A DNA stretch of 38,938 nt. Source: Oscillospiraceae bacterium (GTDB lineage Bacteria > Bacillota > Clostridia > Oscillospirales > Ruminococcaceae). The notes under the pieces are model-generated. The model had not been told where the DNA came from. It saw nothing but the letters and a program-made list of their open reading frames with translations, and ran no database searches. The stretch spans positions 1 through 38,938 of the forward strand of contig JAJQDP010000015.1 of assembly GCA_021202155.1 (NCBI GenBank), written 5' to 3'. Shown here piece by piece: positions 1 through 6,610 of the stretch. Numbering within the stretch: position 1 is the first letter of the stretch; each line of letters opens with the position of its first letter. The translations under genes were made by a program, and so were the position numbers.

Positions 1-16
1 AGTGTACGCGGATGCC
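1..16. repeat. Left-edge inverted sequence
   Basis: These first 16 bases are the reverse complement, with one mismatch, of 38899-38914 near the right edge. They adjoin an R2 copy that is cut inside its stem. They may be the end of an unseen insertion sequence, or an assembly effect at a repeat. Confidence 0.45.
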
Positions 17-20
17 TGTC

Positions 21-53
21 AAGGGGAGCTGTCAGCGAAGCTGACTGAGGGGT
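21..53. repeat. R2 repeat, truncated copy
   Basis: The bases match one end of the R2 family: a GTCAGC/GCTGAC hairpin followed by TGAGGGG. The other half of the element is missing and is replaced by the edge sequence at 1-16. Confidence 0.75.
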
Positions 54-102
54 GCTATTTCAGGCTTTGCCTGAAATAGCAATTTCGGCGCAAGCCGAAA
101 TT
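54..102. repeat. Pair of perfect small hairpins
   Basis: Two adjacent perfect stems. The first has 12-bp arms (54-65 with 69-80) and a TTT loop. The second has 9-bp arms (81-89 with 94-102) and a GCAA loop. They lie just upstream of the rplJ promoter and could end transcription units from the left, although no T-tract follows. They resemble the R5 hairpin arrays elsewhere in the window. Confidence 0.6.
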
Positions 103-118
103 AAATTGTCCATCACCC

Positions 119-147
119 TTGACAACCGCCAAGGGATATGGTATAAG
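119..147 (+). promoter_or_regulatory. Promoter of the rplJ-rplL unit
   Basis: TTGACA at 119-124, a 17-bp spacer and TATAAG at 142-147. The predicted start near 154 places the whole L10 leader in the transcript. Confidence 0.85.
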
Positions 148-153
148 TAATAT

Positions 154-340
154 GCTTCGTTTCTAAAGACAGCCGGTGGCGGTCGTTGAGCGTGAGTTTC
201 ACGGGCAACGGGCGCGTAAATCCTGCCGAGGAAAAGAGTAGTTTTATGATTCTACGTCCTTTTCCCGACCTGTCGGGAAGAGGACTTTTTCGATATTGAA
301 ATGGAGCAGACACGAAAGGGCTTCGCCCTTTGTGCAGAAA
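154..340 (+). ncRNA. Ribosomal protein L10 leader
   Basis: The long 5' UTR before rplJ contains the hallmarks of the Firmicutes L10 leader (Rfam L10_leader): an AAAGACAGCCGG segment near 165 and CCTGCCGAGG near 222-231, which pair around the protein-binding domain. An intrinsic terminator follows at 256-290. In the known family, excess L10(L12)4 complex binds the leader and lowers rplJL expression. The family call rests on these motifs and position, not on a covariance-model search. Confidence 0.8.
256..290 (+). terminator. Attenuator in the L10 leader
   Basis: A long hairpin (arms 256-269 and 272-285, including GTCC/GGAC and CCCGAC/GTCGGG) is followed by TTTTT at 286-290. It lies upstream of the rplJ ribosome site, so termination here would switch off both ribosomal genes. 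A second GC hairpin (AAAGGGC/GCCCTTT) lies at 315-331. Confidence 0.75.
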
Positions 341-364
341 ATCTATTTCAAAGAGGTGAAATTA

Positions 365-871
365 ATGCCAAATGCTAATGTTCTGAGCGCGAAGAAGGCT
401 AAGGTTGCTGAGATAAGCGAGATGCTCAAGAGCTCAAAGGCTGGTGTTCTGGTCAGCTACAGCGGTATCACTGTTGAGGACGACACCAAGCTCCGCAAAG
501 AGCTTCGTGAAGCAGGTGTCAAGTACACCGTCGAGAAGAACACCCTTCTCAGATTCGCTATGCAGGATTCCGGCTACGACGCTTTGACTGACGTTCTCTC
601 CGGAACTACAGCTATCGCAGTTTCCGCTGACGACGAGACAGCCGCCGCAAGAATCCTTGGCAAGTACGCTGACGAGCACGAAAACTTCAAGCTCAAGGCT
701 GGATTCATTGACGACGAAATCTACGATGCTGACGGAGTTATGGCTCTTTCCAAGATTCCTTCAAAGGAAATTCTCCTGGCACAGCTCGTTGGTTCTCTCC
801 AGGGACCGATGCAGAAGCTCGCCGCAACACTTCAGGCAATCGTCGACAAGGAAGAGGGAGAAGCGGCGTAA
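365..871 (+). CDS. rplJ: 50S ribosomal protein L10
   Basis: This 168-residue protein is the stalk base of the large ribosomal subunit. It anchors L7/L12 dimers and, with them, forms the GTPase-activating region used by translation factors. The N-terminal half (LSAKKAKVAEISEML, then KNTLLRFAM) is the rRNA-binding domain. The C-terminal helix (LVGSLQGPMQKLAATLQAI) binds the L12 N-termini. An in-frame start exists at 296, but ATG 365 has the ribosome site AGAGGTGA at 352-359 and gives the usual family length. The gene is 64 bases from rplL in the same transcript and follows an L10 leader, so expression is probably autoregulated. Confidence 0.97.
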   Translation: MPNANVLSAKKAKVAEISEMLKSSKAGVLVSYSGITVEDDTKLRKELREAGVKYTVEKNTLLRFAMQDSGYDALTDVLSGTTAIAVSADDETAAARILGKYADEHENFKLKAGFIDDEIYDADGVMALSKIPSKEILLAQLVGSLQGPMQKLAATLQAIVDKEEGEAA

Positions 872-935
872 GTCCGGTCTCACCATCCCCACAAACAATC
901 TTAATTATTACTACATTTAAAGGAGATTTACTAAA

Positions 936-1307
936 ATGGCTTCAGAGAAAATTTTAAAGTTTGTAGAAGACGTCAAGGGTCTTTCCGTATTGGAACTCAA
1001 GGAACTCATTGACGCAATCCAGGAAGAATTCGGCGTTACCGCTGCTATCGCTGCTGCACCTGCCGCTGGCGGAGCTGCTGCTGCACCTGCAGAGCAGACT
1101 GAATTCACCGTTGTCCTCGCTTCCTTCAACGACGCTAAGATGCCCGTCATCAAGGCTGTCAAGGAAATCTTGGGGCTCGGTCTTAAGGAGTCCAAGGAAT
1201 TCGTAGAAGGTGCTCCTAAGAACGTCAAGGAAGGCGTTTCCAAGGCAGAGGCTGACGAACTCAAGGCTAAGCTCGAAGAAGCAGGAGCTACTGTTGAGAT
1301 CAAGTAA
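936..1307 (+). CDS. rplL: 50S ribosomal protein L7/L12
   Basis: This 123-residue acidic protein forms the flexible stalk that recruits EF-Tu, EF-G and IF2. The N-terminal dimerisation part (residues 1-35) is followed by an Ala/Gly/Pro-rich hinge (about 37-53). The conserved C-terminal domain includes [28 protein letters not shown] and ends in EAGATVEIK. The ribosome site AAAGGAG at 919-925 is well placed for ATG 936. It is the last gene of the unit, with a terminator 29 bases after the stop. Length and motifs are standard for the family. Confidence 0.98.
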   Translation: MASEKILKFVEDVKGLSVLELKELIDAIQEEFGVTAAIAAAPAAGGAAAAPAEQTEFTVVLASFNDAKMPVIKAVKEILGLGLKESKEFVEGAPKNVKEGVSKAEADELKAKLEEAGATVEIK

Positions 1308-1335
1308 TTTTTGCTTGAAAGCTTTATAAATCAGG

Positions 1336-1361
1336 AAAGCCGTCCCGGTGGGCGGCTTTTG
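1336..1361 (+). terminator. rplL terminator
   Basis: AAAGCCG-T-CCC pairs with GGGCGGCTTT around a GGT loop, followed by TTTTG. It ends the rplJ-rplL transcript. Confidence 0.85.
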
Positions 1362-1436
1362 TGGTATATCAAGGCTTGCATAGAACGAAACATACTAAAA
1401 TTTTTCGGAAAACTCTCTGTCGGGGAATAAAATCAG

Positions 1437-1465
1437 TTGACAAATCCACTATGATTGGGTATAAT
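1437..1465 (+). promoter_or_regulatory. Promoter of the type III antitoxin RNA
   Basis: Perfect consensus boxes: TTGACA at 1437-1442, a 17-bp spacer and TATAAT at 1460-1465. Such strength suits an antitoxin RNA that must be made in excess of the toxin. The start is predicted near 1472, just before a small GAACC/GGTTC hairpin. Confidence 0.9.
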
Positions 1466-1471
1466 ATAAGT

Positions 1472-1621
1472 GAACCTGAGGGTTCAAATGTCTGTTGGTA
1501 CTCGATACCCAACTGAAATAAGGTCGAGCGCAAATGTGTACCGGTACTCGATATTCCGGTATAAACAAGGTCGAGTTCAAATTTTTCGGCTGTTGGACTT
1601 TTCCGACAGCCGTTTGTTTTT
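1472..1621 (+). ncRNA. Type III antitoxin RNA (CptI/ToxI-like), two pseudoknot repeats
   Basis: Two tandem units, 1483-1528 (46 nt) and 1529-1575 (47 nt), share the core GGTACTCGATA and end in AAGGTCGAG. A third partial unit (TTCAAAT, 1576-1582) follows. In unit 1, GTTGG (1494-1498) pairs with CCAAC (1509-1513), and loop CTCGA (1501-1505) pairs with TCGAG (1524-1528), making an H-type pseudoknot. In unit 2 the stem is TACCGG (1539-1544) with CCGGTA (1556-1561), and loop CTCGA (1547-1551) pairs with 1571-1575. The stem bases differ between units but pairing is kept. In known type III systems the toxin cuts such a precursor into units that bind and inhibit it. About two repeats near 45 nt fits the CptI class as I remember it. 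The RNA is read ahead of the toxin gene. Confidence 0.88.
1587..1621 (+). terminator. Terminator between antitoxin RNA and toxin gene
   Basis: An 11-bp stem (1587-1597 with 1602-1612, one G-T pair) is followed by TTTGTTTTT. In characterised toxIN loci a terminator here lets only part of transcription reach the toxin, giving RNA excess. The toxin ribosome site starts two bases downstream. Confidence 0.9.
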
Positions 1622-1635
1622 CGGAGGTCAACAAA

Positions 1636-2145
1636 ATGGTTGCAAATCCTGTTGCCGGATACTTTTATTTTATATCGGACAAGTTTTATTCCGATTTTCC
1701 CGACCCATATTTGATGCCGAACAAAGAGGAGGGAGACGGTCAGGCACACAATCGCCCCTGCTATTACGCCTATTCAGACGGGAAGACCGGTCTTTACTGG
1801 GTCATTCCTATAAGCTCGAAGGTCGAAAAATTCCGGAAAATCGCAAAAAACAAGCAAAAGAAATACGGCAGGTGCGATACCATTTTGTTTGGCGAGGTTT
1901 TAGGTCGGAGCAGTGCGTTTTTAATTCAGAATATGTTCCCGGCGACCGCGGAATACTTTGAGAACCAGTACATCAACTCCAAGGACGGAGTGCCGGTCAG
2001 AGTAGATGGCGCGTTTGAGAAGGAACTTAAAAGGTCTGCTCAACGAGTGATAGCACTTGTACATAACGGTCACCCCGAACTCGTGTTTCCGAATGCACTG
2101 GAAATTGAGAGGAAACTAATAAAAGAGGTCAGCGAAGATGACTGA
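1636..2145 (+). CDS. Type III toxin endoRNase, ToxN/AbiQ family (CptN-like)
   Basis: This 169-residue protein matches what I know of the ToxN/AbiQ/CptN endoribonucleases, which cut cellular mRNA and their own antitoxin precursor and often give phage protection by abortive infection. Family-like blocks are FYFISDKFYSDFPDPYLM (near 10-27), HNRPCYYAY (38-46), TGLYWVIPISSKVEKF (51-66, holding the Ser/Lys segment expected at the active site), YGRCDTILFGEVLG (77-90) and FLIQNM (95-100). Its length is the family's. The reading frame is open back to 1534, but that part lies in the antitoxin RNA and terminator. GGAGGT at 1623-1628 selects ATG 1636. The last codons and stop lie in sequence resembling an R2 repeat end, so the C-terminal tail may be repeat-derived. 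The assignment is from memory of the family; no search was run. Confidence 0.88.
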   Translation: MVANPVAGYFYFISDKFYSDFPDPYLMPNKEEGDGQAHNRPCYYAYSDGKTGLYWVIPISSKVEKFRKIAKNKQKKYGRCDTILFGEVLGRSSAFLIQNMFPATAEYFENQYINSKDGVPVRVDGAFEKELKRSAQRVIALVHNGHPELVFPNALEIERKLIKEVSEDD

Positions 2146-2155
2146 GAGGGTGCGC
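2128..2155. repeat. R2 fragment overlapping the toxin 3' end
   Basis: GTCAGCGAAG-A-TGACTGAGAGGG matches the R2 end hairpin GTCAGC-GAAG-CTGACTGAGGGG at 31-52 with small changes. The toxin stop TGA is the TGA inside this motif. Confidence 0.6.
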
Positions 2156-2170
2156 CGACGCAGTCGTACT

Positions 2171-2271
2171 GTCGCCCTTAGGCGACAAACAACCCGCCGT
2201 AGGCGGATTTCATCTGCCGAAGGCAGATTTCATGTCGGCGAAGCCGACATTTATTTTGCCCGAAGGGCAAA
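2171..2271. repeat. R5 array of five small hairpins
   Basis: Five perfect stems with short loops stand in a row: 2171-2186 (GTCGCC/GGCGAC), 2194-2206 (CCGCC/GGCGG), 2212-2228 (ATCTGCC/GGCAGAT), 2232-2250 (ATGTCGGC/GCCGACAT) and 2255-2271 (TTTGCCC/GGGCAAA). The last three have GAA loops and ATTTCAT-type linkers. Stem sequences differ while the architecture is kept. Part of it recurs inverted at 23910-23934. No coding sense was found. Confidence 0.75.
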
Positions 2272-2279
2272 TTTCATCG

Positions 2280-2305
2280 AAAAAAGCCCCATTTGGGGCT
2301 TTTTT
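2280..2305. terminator. Bidirectional terminator between toxin and tRNA-Arg
   Basis: An A-rich run plus GCCCC (2280-2290) pairs with GGGGC plus T-run (2295-2305) around ATTT. It has U-tracts on both strands, so it can end the toxin transcript (+) and the tRNA-Arg transcript (-). Confidence 0.9.
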
Positions 2306-2307
2306 CT

Positions 2308-2382
2308 TGGTCTGTCCGACAGGAATTGAACCTGCGCGCATACGGTCGGAGCGTATTGCTCTATCCACTGAGCTACGGACAG
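2308..2382 (-). tRNA. tRNA-Arg (anticodon CCG)
   Basis: The 75-nt cloverleaf reads on the minus strand. Its acceptor pair is CTGTCCG/CGGACAG, the D stem GCTC/GAGC, the anticodon stem ATACG/CGTAT with loop CTCCGAC, and the T loop TTCAATT; CCA is encoded. CCG reads the CGG codon. It lies downstream of metG on the same strand with no obvious promoter of its own, so it may be cut from the metG transcript. Confidence 0.95.
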
Positions 2383-2390
2383 AAGTAGCC

Positions 2391-2427
2391 GTCGAGGCTA
2401 CCGAGGGAATTCAACAGTAGCCTCGAC
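2391..2427. repeat. 11-bp inverted repeat between metG and tRNA-Arg
   Basis: GTCGAGGCTAC (2391-2401) is perfectly inverted at 2417-2427. There is no T-tract on either side, so it does not look like a classic terminator. It may be a processing or mRNA 3'-end structure in a metG-tRNA transcript. Confidence 0.6.
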
Positions 2428-2452
2428 TAAAGAAAGTAGGATGTGATACTGT

Positions 2453-4411
2453 CTATCTTAATTTCGCTCCCGCGGGGACTGAGTCGTCGAGGAAGGTGAC
2501 CTTTGCCGTGCCGTCGGGCATCTCGGCGCAGACTATCATACCCTCACTCATCTCTCCGCAGAGCTTGGCGGGCTTAAGGTTCGCGACGACCACAATCGTC
2601 TTACCGATGAGATCTTCCGGCTTATACCACTTGGCAATTCCGGAGACAACCTGCCTTGAGCCCATTCCATCATCCAAAGTAAGCTTAAGGAGCTTATTTG
2701 ATTTTTCAAGCTTGACGCAATCTTTGACCTTTGCCGCTCTGAGCTCAGTCTTCATGAAGTCGTCGATGGTGATTTCGGGGGCTAATTCTATTTTTTCAGG
2801 TTCTGCCGCCGGCTCTTCTTTATGAGCTAATTCCGCCTGGAGCTTTTCTCTTTCATCGTTCAATTCTTTCAACACCTTCTCCGAGTCGATTCTTGCAAAC
2901 AGAGGAACTGCCTGACCGACATGGCTTCCGGCGACATATCCGCCGAAGCTGTCAAGGCTCTCAAGTTCACTCACGTCAGTTCCAATCTGCGAGAGAATCT
3001 TTTCAGAAGTCTCAGGCATGAAGGGTGCGGCTAAAACGCCGATAAATCTTATTGTCTCAATGAGCTCATAGAGAACCGTCTCAAGCCTCGACTTGCCCTC
3101 GTCGGTCTTGGCGAGCTTCCAGGGCTCGTTTTCATCTATATATTTGTTGGCTCTTCTTGCAAGAGTAATCAGATCAGAAGCCGCATCTGCCAGATGGAAT
3201 GACTCAAAGTGCTCCTCCATGTTCTTTTTCGACTGAACTGCGCAAGCCTCCAGATCAAAATCGTTCTCCGTCTTGTCGTGAGGAGCTATAACCACGCCGT
3301 CAAAGTACTTATTCACCATCGTGACGGTGCGATTGACCAAATTTCCGATATTATTCGCAAGGTCGGTGTTGTATCTTTCAATTACGTTTTCGTAGTAGAT
3401 TGAGCCGTCGGCGGTGAAGGGCATCTCGCTTAAGAGATAGTACCTCGTCGCGTCAACGCCGAATATCTTCACGAGGTCGTCAGCATAGATTACGTTGCCC
3501 TTTGATTTCGACATCTTGTCAGTTCCGAAAAGAAGCCACGGGTGCGCGAAAATCCTCTTCGGGAGGGGGAGTCCCAGTGCCATCAGCTCAACAATCCAAT
3601 AAATCGAATGGAATCTGAGTATATCTTTTCCGATGACGTGTGTGCAATTAGTCCAATATTTCTTGTAGTCCTCGCTCGGGTTGTCGACGTCATAGCCCAA
3701 GCCCGAGATATAGTTCGTCAGCGCGTCAATCCAGACGTAAACGACGTGCTTCGGGTCGAAATCGACCGGAATTCCCCACTTGAATGACGAGCGGGTAACG
3801 CAGAGATCCTGAAGTCCGGGCTTTAAGAAGTTGTTGACCATTTCTTTTCTGCGCGAAACCGGCTGGATGAATTCGGGGTTCTGTTCAAATAAATCTTCAA
3901 GCTGTTTCTGATATTTCGAGAGTCTTAGGAAATAGGCTTCTTCCTTTGTCTTTTTGACCTCGCCGCCGCAGTCGGGACACTTGCCGTCCACAAGCTGGGT
4001 TTCGGTGTAGAAGCTCTCGCAGGTGACGCAGTACTCGCCTTCGTACTCGCTCTTATAGATGTCGCCCTGGTCGTAGAGCTTTTTGAATATCTTCTGGACG
4101 TTTCTCTCGTGGTCGGGATCTGTTGTTCTTATGAAACGGTTGTAGGAGATGCCGAGCATGTCGTAAATCTCTTTTACTTCGCCGGCTACTTTATCTACAT
4201 GCTCCTTGGGGGTGATTCCCTCGGAGATAGCCTGCTGTTCAATCTTCTGCCCGTGCTCGTCCGTTCCTGTAAGGAAGAAAACGTCATATCCCTGTATTCG
4301 CTTGAACCTCGCCAATGCATCAGCGCATACTGCATCGTAGGTGTTGCCGATGTGCGGCTTCTTGGATGTGTAGGCAATAGCGGTGGTAATAAGATACGGT
4401 TTTTTATCCAT
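2453..4411 (-). CDS. metG: Methionyl-tRNA synthetase
   Basis: This 652-residue class I enzyme charges tRNA-Met, and initiator tRNA, using ATP. Class I signatures are KPHIGN (residues 18-23, the HIGH motif) and KMSKS (299-303). A zinc knuckle has Cys128, Cys131, Cys145 and Cys148. From about residue 548 there is a C-terminal EMAP-II/Trbp111-type OB fold (DFMKTELRAAKVKDC, VVSGIAKWY), usual in the long, dimeric form. GAGGAAGG stands before the ATG. A consensus promoter lies about 52 bases upstream with only a short hairpin leader; no T-box was seen. tRNA-Arg follows on the same strand. Confidence 0.98.
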   Translation of the reverse strand: MDKKPYLITTAIAYTSKKPHIGNTYDAVCADALARFKRIQGYDVFFLTGTDEHGQKIEQQAISEGITPKEHVDKVAGEVKEIYDMLGISYNRFIRTTDPDHERNVQKIFKKLYDQGDIYKSEYEGEYCVTCESFYTETQLVDGKCPDCGGEVKKTKEEAYFLRLSKYQKQLEDLFEQNPEFIQPVSRRKEMVNNFLKPGLQDLCVTRSSFKWGIPVDFDPKHVVYVWIDALTNYISGLGYDVDNPSEDYKKYWTNCTHVIGKDILRFHSIYWIVELMALGLPLPKRIFAHPWLLFGTDKMSKSKGNVIYADDLVKIFGVDATRYYLLSEMPFTADGSIYYENVIERYNTDLANNIGNLVNRTVTMVNKYFDGVVIAPHDKTENDFDLEACAVQSKKNMEEHFESFHLADAASDLITLARRANKYIDENEPWKLAKTDEGKSRLETVLYELIETIRFIGVLAAPFMPETSEKILSQIGTDVSELESLDSFGGYVAGSHVGQAVPLFARIDSEKVLKELNDEREKLQAELAHKEEPAAEPEKIELAPEITIDDFMKTELRAAKVKDCVKLEKSNKLLKLTLDDGMGSRQVVSGIAKWYKPEDLIGKTIVVVANLKPAKLCGEMSEGMIVCAEMPDGTAKVTFLDDSVPAGAKLR

Positions 4412-4462
4412 GATGATTCCTTCCTCTCATAAAATTGGGTTCATCCCGAACCCTGCTACTAT

Positions 4463-4490
4463 ATTATAGCTGATTTTTGAAAAATGTCAA
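4463..4490 (-). promoter_or_regulatory. metG promoter
   Basis: On the minus strand, TTGACA (4485-4490), 16 bp, TATAAT (4463-4468). The predicted transcript starts near 4456 with a GGGTTC/GAACCC hairpin at 4437-4453. The -35 box abuts the R1 copy at 4491. Confidence 0.85.
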
Positions 4491-4560
4491 GTAGGGGCGG
4501 ATATTATCCGCCCGTGGTTCTGCATACGCTTCGTTGCGGGCGGATGGTATCCGCCCCTAC
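4491..4560. repeat. R1 repeat, copy a
   Basis: GTAGGGGCGGATATTATCC begins the element and its near-inverted complement (ending GCCCCTAC) closes it 70 bases later. There is a short variable centre. It separates UPF0210 and metG. Confidence 0.9.
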
Positions 4561-4593
4561 TTGTCGGCTAAGCCGACGCGGGTGTGAAACGCC

Positions 4594-5949
4594 TCAATTC
4601 TTCAAACTATGTAGCGGTGCGGGAATCTGTCCTCCGCGGTTGATGAAGCGGGAGGGAGATTTTGTGTTGACCTTCATGATGGGTGCTCTGCCGAAGAGTC
4701 CGCCCCAGTCAAGTTCCTCGCCTTCCTTCTTGCCGATGGCGGGGATGATTCGCACTGCCGTCGTCTTTGAGTTGACCATTCCGATTGCCGCTTCGTCTGC
4801 GATGATGCCGGCAATCGCGTCGGCGGTGGTGTCGCCGGGGACGGCTATCATGTCAAGCCCTACCGAGCAGACGGCGGTCATCGCTTCAAGCTTCTCAATC
4901 GTGAGAGATCCGCTCACTGCGGCGTCAATCATTCCGGCGTCCTCCGAGACGGGGATGAACGCACCCGAGAGTCCTCCGACAGACGAGCAAGCCATGACTC
5001 CGCCCTTCTTGACGGCGTCGTTGAGGAGAGCCAACGTCGCGGTCGTTCCGGGAGCACCGCACTGCTCAAGCCCAATCTCTTCTAAGATATGCGCAACACT
5101 ATCTCCCACGACTGGGGTCGGTGCGAGGGACAAGTCCACAATTCCGAACGGGACTCCGAGCCTTTCGGAAGCCGTCACTCCGACCAACTGACCGACGCGG
5201 GTGATTTTATAGGCAGTTGTTTTTATAATATTAGCTACTTCATTTATATTTGCGTCCGGATTCTTGGCAAGTGCCGAGCGGACAACTCCGGGTCCGGAAA
5301 CGCCGACATTGATGATGCAGTCAGGCTCACCGACACCGTGGTAGGCTCCCGCCATGAAAGGGTTGTCGTCCACAGAATTGCAGAAGACGACTAATTTTGC
5401 CGCGCCGAAGCAGTCATTGTCAACCGTCAGCTCGGCAGTCTTGCGGACAATTCCGCCCATCAGCCTGCAGGCGTCAAGGTTGATTCCCGCCTTGGTCGAG
5501 CCGATATTGACCGACGAGCAGACCCTCTCGGTGGAGGCTAACGCTTCCGGAATCGACTCGATGAGTTCCCGGTCGCCCGCGGCGAAGCCCTTCTGGACGA
5601 GCGCGGAGTACCCTCCGATAAGATTGACCCCGACCGCCGCCGCGGCTCTGTCCATAGCCTTTGCAAACGGAATAGGGCTCTCGTGGCAAGCCGCCGAGAC
5701 CATCGCAATCGGAGTGACGGAAATTCGCTTGTTGATGATAGGAATCCCGTACTCCTTCTCAATTTCCGTTCCGACTTTCACCAAATCTTTGGCACACCGG
5801 GTGATCTTGTCGTAGACTTTGTCACATGCTTTGTTTATATCCGTGTCGATACAGTCAAGGAGCGAGATTCCCATCGTAATTGTACGAATATCCAAATTCT
5901 CGTCCTGAATCATCCGGATTGTTTCCAATATGTCGCTGAGATTTATCAC
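4594..5949 (-). CDS. UPF0210 (PFL-like, DUF711) family protein
   Basis: This 451-residue protein matches the UPF0210/DUF711 family in length and in blocks such as [47 protein letters not shown] and [20 protein letters not shown]. The family fold resembles pyruvate formate-lyase, but no glycyl-radical motif is seen and its reaction is unknown to me. It starts with GTG 5949, chosen because AAAGGAG stands 9 bases before it. The ACT-domain gene upstream is its usual genomic partner (as in the pneumococcal SP0238/SP0239 pair), which suggests a joint amino-acid-sensing function. A 159-base R2 element separates the two genes here. Confidence 0.9.
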   Translation of the reverse strand: MINLSDILETIRMIQDENLDIRTITMGISLLDCIDTDINKACDKVYDKITRCAKDLVKVGTEIEKEYGIPIINKRISVTPIAMVSAACHESPIPFAKAMDRAAAAVGVNLIGGYSALVQKGFAAGDRELIESIPEALASTERVCSSVNIGSTKAGINLDACRLMGGIVRKTAELTVDNDCFGAAKLVVFCNSVDDNPFMAGAYHGVGEPDCIINVGVSGPGVVRSALAKNPDANINEVANIIKTTAYKITRVGQLVGVTASERLGVPFGIVDLSLAPTPVVGDSVAHILEEIGLEQCGAPGTTATLALLNDAVKKGGVMACSSVGGLSGAFIPVSEDAGMIDAAVSGSLTIEKLEAMTAVCSVGLDMIAVPGDTTADAIAGIIADEAAIGMVNSKTTAVRIIPAIGKKEGEELDWGGLFGRAPIMKVNTKSPSRFINRGGQIPAPLHSLKN

Positions 5950-5994
5950 AGGTAATGTCTCCTTTGTTGGGTAATGCGCCTCCTACGGAGGCGA

Positions 5995-6153
5995 CCCCTC
6001 AGTCAGCTTCGCTGACAGCTCCCGAAGTTCGCTTGCGAACTTCATTTCAGAGGGAGCCTATTTTTCTCCTATCGAAAGCTTCTGATAGGGGCGGTTAAAG
6101 CCTCCCCTGAAAGGGGAGGGGGACCGCCGCCAAAGGCGGTGGTGGAGGGGTTT
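5995..6153. repeat. R2 repeat, full copy between the UPF0210 and ACT genes
   Basis: CCCCTCAGTCAGC begins a chain of hairpins and TGGTGGAGGGGTTTC ends it, with the CCTCCCCTGAAAGGGGAGG stem near 6102-6120. It contains an extra GAAGTTCGC/GCGAACTTC hairpin (6023-6042). It is transcribed if the two genes form an operon. Confidence 0.85.
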
Positions 6154-6154
6154 C

Positions 6155-6424
6155 TCAAATATGGTGCATCGAGTTAAAAATATCCTCATGCATGACATAG
6201 ATAGACAGCCCGAGGGACTTGCCTAAGTCGCTCATCCGGTCAGAGAGTTCCGAAAGCGGGATGCTCAGCTTTGAAATGTCGACGAGCATGACCATCGCGA
6301 AAACGTCCTGCAGAACCGACTGAGTGACCTCCGTCACATTTGCATTATATTCGGCGCACATCGACGAAACCTTCGCCAGAATTCCGACCTCGTCCTTACC
6401 GATAACAGAAATTACAGCTTTCAT
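6155..6424 (-). CDS. ACT domain protein, UPF0237 family
   Basis: This is an 89-residue single ACT domain (MKAVISVIGKDEVGILAKVSSMCAEYNANVTEVTQSVL), a small ligand-sensing fold that usually binds amino acids. ATG 6424 is preferred over the in-frame starts at 6433 and 6487. AAAGGATGG lies at the right distance before 6424, and the resulting N-terminus and length match the family. It is upstream of the UPF0210 gene on the same strand, and the pair is conserved in Firmicutes. A promoter lies at 6459-6487. Ligand and target are not known. Confidence 0.88.
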   Translation of the reverse strand: MKAVISVIGKDEVGILAKVSSMCAEYNANVTEVTQSVLQDVFAMVMLVDISKLSIPLSELSDRMSDLGKSLGLSIYVMHEDIFNSMHHI

Positions 6425-6458
6425 TTTTGCCATCCTTTCGTGGTGTTTTGTCTTTAGT

Positions 6459-6487
6459 ATTGTAGCACATTGGCGGCTATTTTGCAA
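6459..6487 (-). promoter_or_regulatory. Promoter of the ACT/UPF0210 unit
   Basis: On the minus strand, TTGCAA (6482-6487), 17 bp, TACAAT (6459-6464), 35 bases before the ACT start. Confidence 0.7.
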
Positions 6488-6503
6488 TGGGGAAAGAAAA
6501 ATT

Positions 6504-6591
6504 GTAGGGGCGGATATTATCCGCCCGAAAACGCAGGTGCTGTAGATGCGGGCGGGCAGTTAGCAAAGCTAACTGTGTATCCAGCCCCTAC
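6504..6591. repeat. R1 repeat, copy b
   Basis: It begins with GTAGGGGCGGATATTATCC and ends with CAGCCCCTAC. The right arm is altered by an inserted GTTAGC/GCTAAC hairpin, as in copy c. A GTCGG-type hairpin and an R3 run follow directly. Confidence 0.85.
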
Positions 6592-6610
6592 AAGAGTCGG
6601 CGCAGGCGAC

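Noticed and set aside
296-364. Longer N-terminus for ribosomal protein L10
   Set aside because: The extra 23 residues are read from the leader and hairpin region. ATG 365 has the ribosome site and gives the family length.
1483-1575. The two tandem units as a CRISPR array
   Set aside because: The units are contiguous with no unique spacers, internal stems covary, and a ToxN-like gene follows, so a type III antitoxin explains them.
1470-1961. 163-residue frame over the antitoxin repeats and the toxin start
   Set aside because: It overlaps the pseudoknot RNA, the terminator and the toxin frame, has no ribosome site, and resembles nothing.
2138-2420. Two short frames across the hairpin array and tRNA-Arg
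   Set aside because: They translate palindromes and a tRNA gene; no ribosome site or protein-like composition.
4412-4462. T-box or other tRNA-sensing leader for metG
   Set aside because: The leader is only about 45 bases and has one small hairpin, too short for a T-box and lacking its conserved core.
4484-5191. 235-residue plus-strand frame opposite the UPF0210 gene
   Set aside because: It is the shadow of a well-supported minus-strand gene and includes an R1 repeat.
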